This document shows positions 23,712 through 31,829 of a stretch of DNA of 31,934 bases, piece by piece (positions within the stretch are counted from its first letter, which is position 1; the number at the start of each line of letters is the position of its first letter). Below the pieces are notes generated by a model that had not been told where the DNA came from, made no database searches, and saw nothing but the letters and a program-made list of their open reading frames with translations. A program made the position numbers and the translations under genes. Source of the DNA: Anaerolineales bacterium UBA2395 (GTDB taxonomy: Bacteria > Chloroflexota > Anaerolineae > Anaerolineales > Villigracilaceae); NCBI GenBank assembly GCA_002343775.1, contig DDSH01000033.1:1125-33058 (forward strand), read 5' to 3'.

Positions 23712-24404
23712 TGGACACTTATGCGACACACCCAACCCATTGACCGTGATATACATCGTGACCCCTTCCCGCACATCGATGGTCTCGATCGCGGGTTCAC
23801 CGGGTACAAAAAGATCGTACACCGTATAAACGCCCGGGTTGATCTGCGCCTCGTTCAGCGATTCGCCATTGGTGTAAAAGTTCAACAACCGGATCTCACC
23901 GGGCTGAATGAGGATCTCATGCTCGGTGCAATTCTTGACGTATGCAGGCTTTGCCCAGTCGGTGAAGGTGAAATCGGGCACACTGCTTAAATCCCCGTCG
24001 ATGCGCGTCAGGCTGGACATGTTCGACACCCAGCCCGTCCGCTCGGAATCGGGAATGGCAATTTGCACCCACTTCGAAAGCACATCCTGACCGATAATGC
24101 TGGCGCTGGAGCCTTTGGTCAGCGCGCCGATGCGGTCATACTCCAGCCCCGGTCCGCGGCGGATGTACAGGGTACCGCCTGTCGCCGTGATGGTCACAGC
24201 CGGCTGGGGGGTGGGCAACACTTCCGTGGCAGCAGGAGTCGCCGTCGGCGGGGGAAGCGGCGTGGACGTGGCGGTGGCAGGCGGGCGAGTGACGGTGGAG
24301 GTCGCCGCCGGCGCCACGTCCACTTCCGCCGGTTGCGCCGGAACACATCCCTGCGCAACGACCAGCAGCAACAGGGGGACGATTAGCTTGATTCTGACGT
24401 TCAT
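23709..24404 (-). CDS. SH3-domain lipoprotein
   Basis: The 231-residue product has a lipoprotein signal (LLLLVVAQGC, Cys20) and a Pro/Thr/Ala linker (PPATATSTPLPPPTATPAAT). It then has a bacterial SH3 domain (GGTLYIRRGPGLEYDRIGAL ... KWVQIAI ... GWVSN), a fold that commonly binds cell wall or peptide ligands. A C-terminal beta domain of ~95 residues is not recognised. The ATG lies two bases after the permease stop, so it is the last gene of the ABC exporter operon and may be its surface accessory or substrate-interacting partner. Confidence 0.82.
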   Translation of the reverse strand: MNVRIKLIVPLLLLVVAQGCVPAQPAEVDVAPAATSTVTRPPATATSTPLPPPTATPAATEVLPTPQPAVTITATGGTLYIRRGPGLEYDRIGALTKGSSASIIGQDVLSKWVQIAIPDSERTGWVSNMSSLTRIDGDLSSVPDFTFTDWAKPAYVKNCTEHEILIQPGEIRLLNFYTNGESLNEAQINPGVYTVYDLFVPGEPAIETIDVREGVTMYITVNGLGVSHKCP

Positions 24405-24406
24405 GG

Positions 24407-25663
24407 TTACTCGTAACGCAGGGCTTCGACGGGCTCGAGATTGGCGGCGCGGCTGGCGGGGTAAATGCCAAAGAACAAGCCGATGATGGCGGAGAAACTG
24501 GTCGAGAGGATGATCGCGTCGGTGCCGACCACGGGTACAAAGTTGTTGCCAGTGGCAATGGCAACCCTGCCGACCACGAAGGCGATGAACCAGCCGAACA
24601 AAATGCCGATGATGCCGCCGATAAGACTGAGCAGGGAAGACTCGGTCAGGAATTGCAACAGGATGTCGCGTTTGCGAGCGCCGAGCGCTTTGCGCAGACC
24701 GATCTCGCGCGTACGCTCGGTGACGGAGACCAGCATGATGTTCATGATGCCGATGCCGCCCACGAGAAGTGAGATACCCGCAATGCCGCCGAGGAAGATG
24801 GTCAACACGCCGGTGATGGTCTCGAAGGTGGAGAGGAAATCCTGCTGGGTGAAGACGGTAAAGTCGTCGTAGCCGATGGGCGTGCGGTGACGCGTGCGGA
24901 TGATGTTGGAGATCTCCTCTGCCGCCTGCGGGACGGACTCGGCAGTGGTCGCCTGCACAAAGATGACATCCACCTGATCGCGCGAGGAACGTTTGATGAG
25001 CCGCGCCTGCGCGGTGGTAAATGGAATGTAGGCGCTATCGTCTTCGCTGCCGAATGCGCCGCCGCCTTTGGCGACGAGGACGCCGATCACGCGGAAGGGC
25101 TGCCCCTCAATGCGAATCGTTTCGCCGACCACGCCGTCGGCATGACCGAATAAGGCAATGGCGGTTTCCGGTCCGAGGATGACGACAGACATGCGCCCAA
25201 GCAGGTGTTCTTCATTGATCGGCTCCCCTTCCGCCAGTTCCATGTTGCGGACGGGGAAGTAGGTTGGGGTTACGCCGGAAATCGTGGTGGATGTATTCTC
25301 GCCCGAAAACGTGAGAACGCCATTGCCCTGGATCACCGGCGCGACCAATTCCACCGATGGCGCGGCAAACGGGTCTGAGATGGCATCGGCATCGCCGAGC
25401 GTGAGCGGACGGTCGTTGTTGCCGCTTCTGCCGCTGCCCGGTCCGCCGGGAGGACCATCTTGAGAGCCGCTAAATACGAAGAGCAGGTTCGTGCCAATGC
25501 TGGAGATGGAGCCGGTGATGGATTCCTGCGCGCCATTCCCCACGGCAAGCATGGCGATGACGGCGGCAACGCCGATGACGATGCCCAGCACGGTCAGACC
25601 GGAACGCATTTTGTTGCCGTTCAAACTTTCGAGCGCTTCAAGGATCGCTTGTGTAAAGGTCAT
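24407..25663 (-). CDS. MacB-like ABC transporter permease
   Basis: The 418-residue product has the MacB/FtsX layout: an N-terminal transmembrane helix (NKMRSGLTVLGIVIGVAAVI), a ~220-residue extracytoplasmic core domain (Gly/Pro-rich GPPGGPGSGRSG, then APVIQGNGVLTF and FPVRNMELAEGEPI), and three C-terminal helices. The FtsX motif (GIGIMNIMLVSVTERTREIG, LRKALGARKRDI) contacts the ATPase. It overlaps the ATPase gene by four bases (ATGA). Together with the ATPase and the adaptor it should form an efflux or lipoprotein/peptide release pump. No outer-membrane TolC-type gene is near, which suits a monoderm envelope. Confidence 0.93.
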   Translation of the reverse strand: MTFTQAILEALESLNGNKMRSGLTVLGIVIGVAAVIAMLAVGNGAQESITGSISSIGTNLLFVFSGSQDGPPGGPGSGRSGNNDRPLTLGDADAISDPFAAPSVELVAPVIQGNGVLTFSGENTSTTISGVTPTYFPVRNMELAEGEPINEEHLLGRMSVVILGPETAIALFGHADGVVGETIRIEGQPFRVIGVLVAKGGGAFGSEDDSAYIPFTTAQARLIKRSSRDQVDVIFVQATTAESVPQAAEEISNIIRTRHRTPIGYDDFTVFTQQDFLSTFETITGVLTIFLGGIAGISLLVGGIGIMNIMLVSVTERTREIGLRKALGARKRDILLQFLTESSLLSLIGGIIGILFGWFIAFVVGRVAIATGNNFVPVVGTDAIILSTSFSAIIGLFFGIYPASRAANLEPVEALRYE

Positions 25664-26355
25664 TTCTTCCCCTCCGCTTCCCCCGAGGTATCGAGTTCGC
25701 CATCGCGCAGGCGGATGACTCGCTGGGTTTGTTCGGCGATCTTGGGGTCGTGGGTTACGATAATGAGGGTGGTGCCGAGGTCTTTATTGAGGCTGAGCAG
25801 CAGGTTCATAATTTCCTTGCCGACCTTCGAGTCGAGGTTGCCGGTGGGTTCGTCTGCCATGATGATGGCGGGGTTGTTGACCAGCGAACGGGCAACCGCC
25901 ACGCGCTGCTGCTGCCCGCCGGAGAGTTCGTAGGGGCGGTGGGTCATGCGGTCGCCCAGGCCAACCGCCTCGAGTGCGGCTTTGGCACGGTCGCGACGCC
26001 CTTCGGTAATCCCTGCATACCGCAGCGGAAGTTCCACATTGCCCAGGGCGGTGAGGCGGGAGAGCAGGTTAAAACTTTGGAAGACAAAGCCCACCTTGCG
26101 GTTGCGAACGCTGGCGAGCTGGTCGTCGGTCATTTCTGCGACGGATTCGCCATCCAAAATATAATCGCCGGAGGTGGGGCGATCCAGGCAGCCGAGGGTA
26201 TTCATCATGGTGGACTTGCCCGAGCCGGACGGTCCCATAATGGAAACGACTTCGCCGCGTTGGATGGTGAAGGACACGCCTCGCAAGGCATGGACTTCGA
26301 TCTCGCCCATTTTGTAGGTCTTTTTCAGGTCACGCGCTTCGATCACCAGGTCCAT
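25660..26355 (-). CDS. ABC transporter ATP-binding protein, MacB/LolD type
   Basis: The 231-residue product shows Walker A GPSGSGKST (residues 41-49), a Q-loop in GFVFQSFNLLSRL, signature LSGGQQQR, Walker B AIIMADEPTGNLD and a switch His in VTHDPKIAEQ. It energises the FtsX-type permease. I set the start at 26355 (MDLVIEARDLKKTY): GGAGG lies inside the end of the adaptor gene immediately before it. An upstream in-frame start would add 27 residues that overlap the adaptor and are not family-like. Confidence 0.95.
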   Translation of the reverse strand: MDLVIEARDLKKTYKMGEIEVHALRGVSFTIQRGEVVSIMGPSGSGKSTMMNTLGCLDRPTSGDYILDGESVAEMTDDQLASVRNRKVGFVFQSFNLLSRLTALGNVELPLRYAGITEGRRDRAKAALEAVGLGDRMTHRPYELSGGQQQRVAVARSLVNNPAIIMADEPTGNLDSKVGKEIMNLLLSLNKDLGTTLIIVTHDPKIAEQTQRVIRLRDGELDTSGEAEGKK

Positions 26356-26356
26356 G

Positions 26357-27613
26357 TCAACCTCCGAATGGACCTCCGCCGAACGTCGGGGGATTGAGGA
26401 TGATGAGGTCGCCTTCGGTGATGTCGCCGCCGGCAAGCACGCTCATCGTATCGGAGGAGGCGCCGAGGGTGATCTCGACCGGGAGCGGTTGATTCGCTTC
26501 GAGGATGTAAACGACGCGGTTTCCGTCCACAAGGCGAACGGCGCGGTTGGGGATCAGGACGACATCCTTGACCTCTTCGACCACGATGTTGACGGCGGCG
26601 GTCATGCCGGGTTTGACGAGTTCATCTGCGTCGGTGAGTTCGATGGTGACGGTAAAGCTGACCACGCCTTGCACGGTTTCGCCTGCCTGCCCCACTTTGA
26701 CGACCTCGCCGTTGTACATCTTGTTCAGAATGGCGTCGAAGGACAGAGTGGCGCTCTGACCGACGAAGACGCTGTTGATATCCACTTCAGAGACCTGCAC
26801 GTCCACCAGCAGGCTGGAGAGGTCGTCGATGCGGAAGCCGGAGACGCCGGCGGAGACTTGATCGCCGACGGTGGGGACGGCTTGTGTGACGGTGCCGTTG
26901 AAGGGTGCGGTGAGATGCGCCAATTCGAGGGTGGCTTTGGCGGCGTCGACGCGGGCTTTGGCGGCAATGACATCGGCGGAGTCTTCGCCTTTAAGGAGGC
27001 GTTCGTATTCCCGGCGGGCGTCGTTGAGGCGGGATTCGGCAAGCGCGAGGTCTTTATCTGCCTGTTCGATGGTTTCCTGGCTGGCGTAGCCTTTGTATTT
27101 TTTCTGCTTTAGTACGCCGAATTCCCACCAGGTTTCGGTGATCTCGATCTTGCCGTTGAGTTCCATGCGCCAGTTGTATGCTTTGTCGTAGGCTTTTTCC
27201 GCCTGGTCGACGGCTTTCTGCGCTTCGAGGACGGCGGTATTGGATGTGAGCAGGTCTTCCAATGCTTTCTCGGCGGCGACGAGGTCGGCTTCTGCGAGGA
27301 TGATGCTTTGGTTGAGCGAGGATTTGGAAAGGCTGGCAAGCACGGCGTCTTTGGAGACGCTGTCGCCCACTTCTGCGTTCACAGACTCGATGATGCCGCT
27401 GGTCTGCCAGAGTAATACGGCGGTCTGTTTGGCGCGGACGCTGCCGGTGGCGCCGACGGTGGCGACCAGGTTGCCGCGTTCGACGGGGACGGTTTGAAAC
27501 GCCACGATCTCTTCGCCGCGGGAATTAAAAAACACGAACGCCAATACGGCTGCGATGACCACGCCGATGATAATCCACACCCGGCGGGTGATCTTCGAAA
27601 AAAATTGTTTCAT
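26357..27613 (-). CDS. MacA-like periplasmic adaptor (RND/HlyD family)
   Basis: The 418-residue product has an N-terminal anchor (VWIIIGVVIAAVLAFVFF) and a split lipoyl domain (GNLVATVGATGSVRAKQTAV and, after the hairpin, LTAPFNGTVTQAVPTVGDQV). A long coiled-coil hairpin (about residues 78-190, rich in EAQKAVDQAEKAYDKAY) and a beta-barrel (SEVDINSVFVGQSATLSFDA) complete it. In MacAB-type pumps it links the permease to the outside. The start at 27613 follows GGAGG. It is the first gene of the minus-strand operon, with the ATPase start three bases from its stop. A Gly/Phe tail (FGGGPFGG) ends it. Confidence 0.92.
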   Translation of the reverse strand: MKQFFSKITRRVWIIIGVVIAAVLAFVFFNSRGEEIVAFQTVPVERGNLVATVGATGSVRAKQTAVLLWQTSGIIESVNAEVGDSVSKDAVLASLSKSSLNQSIILAEADLVAAEKALEDLLTSNTAVLEAQKAVDQAEKAYDKAYNWRMELNGKIEITETWWEFGVLKQKKYKGYASQETIEQADKDLALAESRLNDARREYERLLKGEDSADVIAAKARVDAAKATLELAHLTAPFNGTVTQAVPTVGDQVSAGVSGFRIDDLSSLLVDVQVSEVDINSVFVGQSATLSFDAILNKMYNGEVVKVGQAGETVQGVVSFTVTIELTDADELVKPGMTAAVNIVVEEVKDVVLIPNRAVRLVDGNRVVYILEANQPLPVEITLGASSDTMSVLAGGDITEGDLIILNPPTFGGGPFGG

Positions 27614-27908
27614 TATGGATGTTCCTCCAGAAAGTACTGTCAGCCTGCCATGAGGCAATCTTACTTATCATACTCCCCAATTTGAAAAAAAGTTGTATAA
27701 ATATTGTGGAGATGCGCATGGGGTGAATTCTAATTCATTTGTGGTGTGCAACTGCCGCCAGGGCTTCGATGTTAATGAATGTCTAACCCCAAATTCATGA
27801 CGATTATCGTCAGGTTTTGTGACATTTACGCCTAGGTCTGTCCAAATAGATTGGGTATCATCGCAGAAGACTACCTTTAGATGTAGATTATTTTGGCTTG
27901 GAGGCAAA
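27614..27908. promoter_or_regulatory. Divergent intergenic region with 15-bp palindrome
   Basis: This 295-base AT-rich gap separates the divergent adaptor and GltD-like genes, so both promoters should lie here. A perfect palindrome TGACGAT-T-ATCGTCA at 27798-27812 is a candidate operator for a dimeric repressor. TATGAT-like and TATAAA-like boxes occur toward the adaptor gene but without good -35 partners. No gene is seen. Confidence 0.45.
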
Positions 27909-29351
27909 ATGCAGGCAGTGCCAAGTGAGTTTTTAGCCATTGACCGCAAAGAGCGCGCCAACCGCCCCTTCGCAGACCTCGATCTGCGCCCGGCGGAGAT
28001 GCGCGTGTGCGACTTTGAGGATGTGGTCATTGAATTCGGACCTGAACGTGCCATGGTGGAAGCGTCGCGCTGCATCCACTGCCCAGACCCTGCGCCGTGC
28101 ATGGTTGCCTGCCCGACGAAGAACGATATTCCATCGGCGATGTGGCTGATCGAACAGGGGCGCTTTGCAGAGGCGGCGGCGATCTATCATAAGACGAGTT
28201 CGCTGCCGGAGGTGTGCGGGCGGGTTTGCCCGCATGAGGCGTTGTGTCAGGGGTCTTGTGTGCTGAACAAGCACCAGCAGCCGGTGTTGTGCGGCGAGCT
28301 GGAGGCGTTTTGCGTGGATTATGAACGCCGCACGCTGGGGCATATCATTCCGCTTGGGACGCCAACCGGCAGGCGCGTTGCCATTATCGGGGCGGGTCCG
28401 GCTGGGTTGGGCTGCGCTGATCTCCTCGTCCAAAAAGGATACGATGTTACGATCTTCGAATCCAAGCCTGCGCCGGGTGGTTTGCTGGTGTACGGGATTC
28501 CGAATTTCAAGCTTCCGAAAGATGTGTGGCAGGAGAAGTGGGAGGAGTTCGAGCGCGCGGGGGTGAAGTTCGTGCCGAATACGTATATCGGCAAGGATAA
28601 GACCATTGACGACCTGTTCGCCGAGGGGTTCGAGGCGGTGTTCATTGGGGTCGGTTCGGAAATGGATGCGAAGATGGAGGATACGCCGGGTACGGATCTG
28701 CCGGGGGTGTTCGAGGCGACGGATTTTCTGATCCGTGCGAATGTGGCGCGCGACCAGTTGCCCGAGAGTATGCGCGCGCCGCTGGAGATCGGTCGGCGTG
28801 TGGCGGTGATCGGCGGGGGGGATACGGCTTCGGATTGTCTGCGCACGGCGCTGCGGCTCGGTGCGGAAGAGGTGACTTGTCTTTACCGCCGTACGGAGAG
28901 GGAGATGCCGGGCGGGAAGAAGGATCGCAAGATGGCGCGGGATGAAGGGGCGAAGTACCGCTTCTTGACCCAGCCTGTGAAGTTTATTGCCGGAGCCGAT
29001 GGGAAGCTGGCGGCTGTGGAGTGTATCGAGATGAAGTTGGGTGAGCCGGATGCGAAGGGGCGGCGGAAGCCTGTGCCGGTGGAGGGGTCGAATTTTAGCA
29101 TTGCGGTGGATACGGCGATCCTGGCGTTGGGGTATTGGCCCGACCCGATCCTTGGGAAGACGACGCCTGACCTGGAAACGCATGATTGGGGGTTGATCAC
29201 GGTGAAGAATAAGGCGACGGGTGTGACCTCTCGTGAGGGTGTTTTTTCTGGTGGTGATTGTGTGACGGGTCCGGACCTGGTGGTGACGGCGATGGTAGGT
29301 GGTCGTACGGCTGCTTTGGCGATCGATGCGTATTTGAGGGGTAAGGGGTAG
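27909..29351 (+). CDS. Glutamate synthase small subunit-like Fe-S flavoprotein
   Basis: The 480-residue product has an N-terminal iron-sulfur part with two Cys groups (CIHCPDPAPCMVACPTKNDIP-like, residues ~58-72, and CGRVCPHEALCQGSC). It has an FAD site (VAIIGAGPAGLGCADLL), a second dinucleotide site for NAD(P)H (VAVIGGGDTASDCLRTAL) and a C-terminal FAD contact (GVFSGGDCVTGPDLVV). This is the GltD/NfnB/dihydropyrimidine dehydrogenase-like family, passing electrons from NAD(P)H to a partner. The start at 27909 follows TTGGAGGC. No glutamate synthase large subunit is adjacent, so it may serve another partner (NfnA, ferredoxin) or a large subunit elsewhere. Sure of family, unsure of partner. Confidence 0.88.
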   Translation: MQAVPSEFLAIDRKERANRPFADLDLRPAEMRVCDFEDVVIEFGPERAMVEASRCIHCPDPAPCMVACPTKNDIPSAMWLIEQGRFAEAAAIYHKTSSLPEVCGRVCPHEALCQGSCVLNKHQQPVLCGELEAFCVDYERRTLGHIIPLGTPTGRRVAIIGAGPAGLGCADLLVQKGYDVTIFESKPAPGGLLVYGIPNFKLPKDVWQEKWEEFERAGVKFVPNTYIGKDKTIDDLFAEGFEAVFIGVGSEMDAKMEDTPGTDLPGVFEATDFLIRANVARDQLPESMRAPLEIGRRVAVIGGGDTASDCLRTALRLGAEEVTCLYRRTEREMPGGKKDRKMARDEGAKYRFLTQPVKFIAGADGKLAAVECIEMKLGEPDAKGRRKPVPVEGSNFSIAVDTAILALGYWPDPILGKTTPDLETHDWGLITVKNKATGVTSREGVFSGGDCVTGPDLVVTAMVGGRTAALAIDAYLRGKG

Positions 29352-29400
29352 GGGTTTGTATCTGGTAATTTCCTGCTGAGGGCAGGTTGTATGAAGGCGC

Positions 29401-29433
29401 GGCAGAGTCAAAAAGACTCTGCCGTTTGCTTTT
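29401..29433. terminator. Terminator between GltD-like gene and intI
   Basis: Perfect stem GGCAGAGTC/GACTCTGCC with loop AAAAA, followed on the plus strand by GTTTGCTTTT. It lies between two convergent genes and may serve both. Confidence 0.85.
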
Positions 29434-29444
29434 GTGCGGTGTTT

Positions 29445-30437
29445 TTAGCCGTCGAGCGGGGATTTGACGGCAAGCCCGCCGCGCTGGAGGACGTGGGTGT
29501 AGATCATGGTGGTTTTGACGTCTTTGTGCCCGAGGAGTTCTTGTACGGTCCTTATGTCGTAGCCGTTTTGGAGGAGGTGGGTTGCGAAGCTGTGGCGGAA
29601 GGTGTGGGGGGTGACGCGTTTTTGTATCTTTGAGAGGGTTGCGGCTTGTTTGATGGCGCGCTGTAATGCGGTTTCGTGGATGTGGTGGCGGCGCATGATG
29701 CCGTCTTCTTTGTCTGTGATGAAGGTGGAGGCGGGGAAGACGTATTGCCAGATCCATGAGGTGTGGGCGTTGGGGAATTTTTTGGCGAGGGCAAATGGCA
29801 TGTGAACGGAGCCGCGCCCGTGAGCAAGGTCTTTTTGGTGGATGGCGCGGGTTTTGGCGAGGTGTTCGCGGAGGGTGGGGATGATGCTATCGGGCAGGGG
29901 GGTCTGGCGGTCGTCGCCGCCTTTGCCGTCGTAGACGAGGATGCGGTGGTTTTCGAAGTCTATGTCTTTGATGCGGAGGCGGAGGCATTCCATGAGTCGT
30001 AGTCCGGCTCCGTACATGATCTGGACCATGAGTTTGTATGGGGAGGTGAGGTTTTGGATGATGGTTTTGGCTTCGTCTTTGGAGAGGACGGTGGGTACGC
30101 GTTTGCTGCGTTTGGGGCGGATGAAGCCGAGGTCGGTTTGGTCGAGTTCGATGTGGAGGACGTTGCGGTAGAGGAAGAGGATGGCGCTGATGACTTGATT
30201 TTGGGTGGAGGCGGAGGCTTTGCGGTCTACGACGAGGTGGGTGATGAATTGGTTGATCTCGGGTGCGCCCATTTCTTTGGGGTGGCGTTTGTTGTGGTAG
30301 AGGATGTATTCGCGCACCCATTGGATGTAGGTTTTTTCGGTGCGTGGGGAGTATTGTTTGAGGCGGATGTGGTCGCGGTATTGGTCGAGTAGTTTTTTGC
30401 CTTGTGGGGATGATGTGGGTTTGGGTGGGTTTTGCAT
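29445..30437 (-). CDS. intI: Integron integrase IntI
   Basis: The 330-residue tyrosine recombinase has an N-terminal core-binding domain (LLDQYRDHIRLKQYSPRTEK) and the catalytic set R147, K172, H278, R281, H304 and Y313, within one residue of the positions in IntI1 (R146, H277, R280, H303, Y312). The IntI-specific features are present: SWIWQYVFPAS before the extra helix region (RRHHIHETALQRAIKQAATL) and the C-terminal GGLAVKSPLD (canonical G.(R/K)SPLD). It catalyses attI x attC and attC x attC recombination, folding single-stranded attC. GGGGC precedes the ATG. It faces away from the cassettes, as in most integrons. The frame is complete, so it is probably functional. Codon use differs from the AT-rich cassette beside it. 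Confidence 0.93.
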   Translation of the reverse strand: MQNPPKPTSSPQGKKLLDQYRDHIRLKQYSPRTEKTYIQWVREYILYHNKRHPKEMGAPEINQFITHLVVDRKASASTQNQVISAILFLYRNVLHIELDQTDLGFIRPKRSKRVPTVLSKDEAKTIIQNLTSPYKLMVQIMYGAGLRLMECLRLRIKDIDFENHRILVYDGKGGDDRQTPLPDSIIPTLREHLAKTRAIHQKDLAHGRGSVHMPFALAKKFPNAHTSWIWQYVFPASTFITDKEDGIMRRHHIHETALQRAIKQAATLSKIQKRVTPHTFRHSFATHLLQNGYDIRTVQELLGHKDVKTTMIYTHVLQRGGLAVKSPLDG

Positions 30438-30561
30438 TTTCTTGCCCCTTTCTGCTTGAGATTGTATAATGATGTTATGTAATCTATAAGGTATTATACA
30501 GCGAAATCGCTGTTATGTACCCCATTTGGGGGTATTATACAGCGGGCTGTATAAACAATAG
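30438..30561 (+). other. attI recombination site and integrase/cassette promoter region
   Basis: This 124-base AT-rich segment lies between intI and the first cassette. It holds two direct repeats GGTATTATACAGCG (30490-30503 and 30531-30544), a palindrome ACAGCGA-AA-TCGCTGT (30498-30513), a short CCCCATTTGGGG inverted repeat, and a perfect palindrome TTATACAGC-GG-GCTGTATAA at 30535-30554. The crossover GTTAGG starts at 30561. In known attI sites, integrase-binding repeats sit in this place. TATAAA at 30549 or TATAAT at 30465 could be -10 boxes. Confidence 0.75.
30535..30554. promoter_or_regulatory. Perfect 20-bp palindrome beside the attI crossover
   Basis: TTATACAGC-GG-GCTGTATAA is seven bases upstream of the crossover at 30561. 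It may be an integrase-binding site or an operator for a repressor. It shares TTATACAGCG with the upstream copy at 30494-30503. Confidence 0.6.
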
Positions 30562-30583
30562 TTAGGTGCTTGTCAAAATTCAC

Positions 30584-31828
30584 ATGAAAAAACAATTGCT
30601 ATCTTTTTTAATTTGCTTGGGACTACTAACCTCGTGCAATGCACAGGAAAATAATCTTGTATCAACGCAACCAACAAAAGATAAATGGAATTGTATTAGT
30701 ACGTTTGATGACTTTCTATATCAGATGGTAAGAATTGACAGAAATGATGAGCGCTATAACTTATCAACCGTTTACCCATCTTCCCCGTGGGAACTAAACG
30801 CAGAAATACCAGTATCAGTTTCAAACAACACTTGGACAAATATAGAATTGGCGAAAATACACTCTGGACAAACAGAGTTATGGATTAGGTCTGGTGAGTT
30901 TATTATCAAACACAATGTAGGAACTGAGATTTTTTCGACTGTCTCCACTTCTCCATACGATAAAAGCGGGAAAATTTACGAAGATGTAGAAGTTCAAGAT
31001 TTATTTGAATCAGCATCGGGAAACATTGTTGGAGTTAACTATCCTAAAAATTACGATACAGTATGGCAAAAAGAAATCCCTTTGTTTAGTGTTTATAGCG
31101 AAGTTGAAAATAAATTTGAGTTTTATGACATCGGGCTAAACTATCGAGAGCAACAAATTGGGTTTGGGTACGTTGGAATGATTCCACGTGACGGAGTGAT
31201 TATTACTCAAAGCGATAGTTTAATTTGGATATATCAACAACAAGATGGTCTGTATAGTTACAACCCGACAAATTCAGAACTTCGGCATTATGAAACATCA
31301 TTTGATGGCATTGTTCAAAGAATGGTTGCGTCGCAAGAAGGGTATTTATTGTTCAGCCAGAAAAAAGAAGAGTCTTGGAAATTATCTTTTGGTGAATTGG
31401 TGAAATATTATCCATCGTCCCAAACTACCGAAGAGATAGGTGTTCCATTTCCTCGCTGGGCAGATTATGGAACACTTTTATACACAAACTCTGGAGATTT
31501 ATGGATTGGGATTCATGGATATTTGTCGAAAGATGGAACTTGGGTATCAAAAAGTCCAGATAGGCTTGCTTACATAAATCTGGGTGCGACCAGCGAAACC
31601 TATAATTGGCAACAACCAAAACTACTTTTCCAAAGTTCAAATGGATACTTGTGGTATACCAATAAAACATGGGATGGTTTAGGTGTAGATGGTTCAGCGT
31701 GGTATGATCCTGCATCAGGGAAGGGATGTTGGTTTACAACAGAATCGGGAAACATTGTGGAAGATGGTCAGAAAAATCTTTGGATGGTGATAGGCGAAAA
31801 GATTTACAAATATGTACTTTCCCAATAA
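30584..31828 (+). CDS. First integron cassette: lipoprotein with propeller-like repeats
   Basis: The 414-residue product starts with a lipoprotein signal (LLSFLICLGLLTSC, Cys18), so it should sit on the cell surface. The rest has recurring turns with aromatic ends (SGEFIIKHN, TNSGDLWIGIHG, SSNGYLWYTN, DGQKNLWMVIG), which resemble the two-component-regulator/NHL-type beta-propeller blades. No enzyme motif is seen. The ATG at 30584 lies 22 bases after the cassette start, with no good ribosome binding site; a GTG at 30566 is also in frame. The gene is AT-rich like the other accessory DNA. Nine bases at the cassette start (GTTAGGTGC) are the reverse complement of the attC start after it, which shows it is a real cassette. 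Function unknown. Confidence 0.8.
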   Translation: MKKQLLSFLICLGLLTSCNAQENNLVSTQPTKDKWNCISTFDDFLYQMVRIDRNDERYNLSTVYPSSPWELNAEIPVSVSNNTWTNIELAKIHSGQTELWIRSGEFIIKHNVGTEIFSTVSTSPYDKSGKIYEDVEVQDLFESASGNIVGVNYPKNYDTVWQKEIPLFSVYSEVENKFEFYDIGLNYREQQIGFGYVGMIPRDGVIITQSDSLIWIYQQQDGLYSYNPTNSELRHYETSFDGIVQRMVASQEGYLLFSQKKEESWKLSFGELVKYYPSSQTTEEIGVPFPRWADYGTLLYTNSGDLWIGIHGYLSKDGTWVSKSPDRLAYINLGATSETYNWQQPKLLFQSSNGYLWYTNKTWDGLGVDGSAWYDPASGKGCWFTTESGNIVEDGQKNLWMVIGEKIYKYVLSQ

Positions 31829-31829
31829 C

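Noticed and set aside
27933..29411. 492-codon minus-strand open frame opposite the GltD-like gene
   Set aside because: Product is extremely Arg/His/Pro-rich with no domain; the plus-strand gene has all family motifs. Long antisense frames are common in GC-rich DNA.
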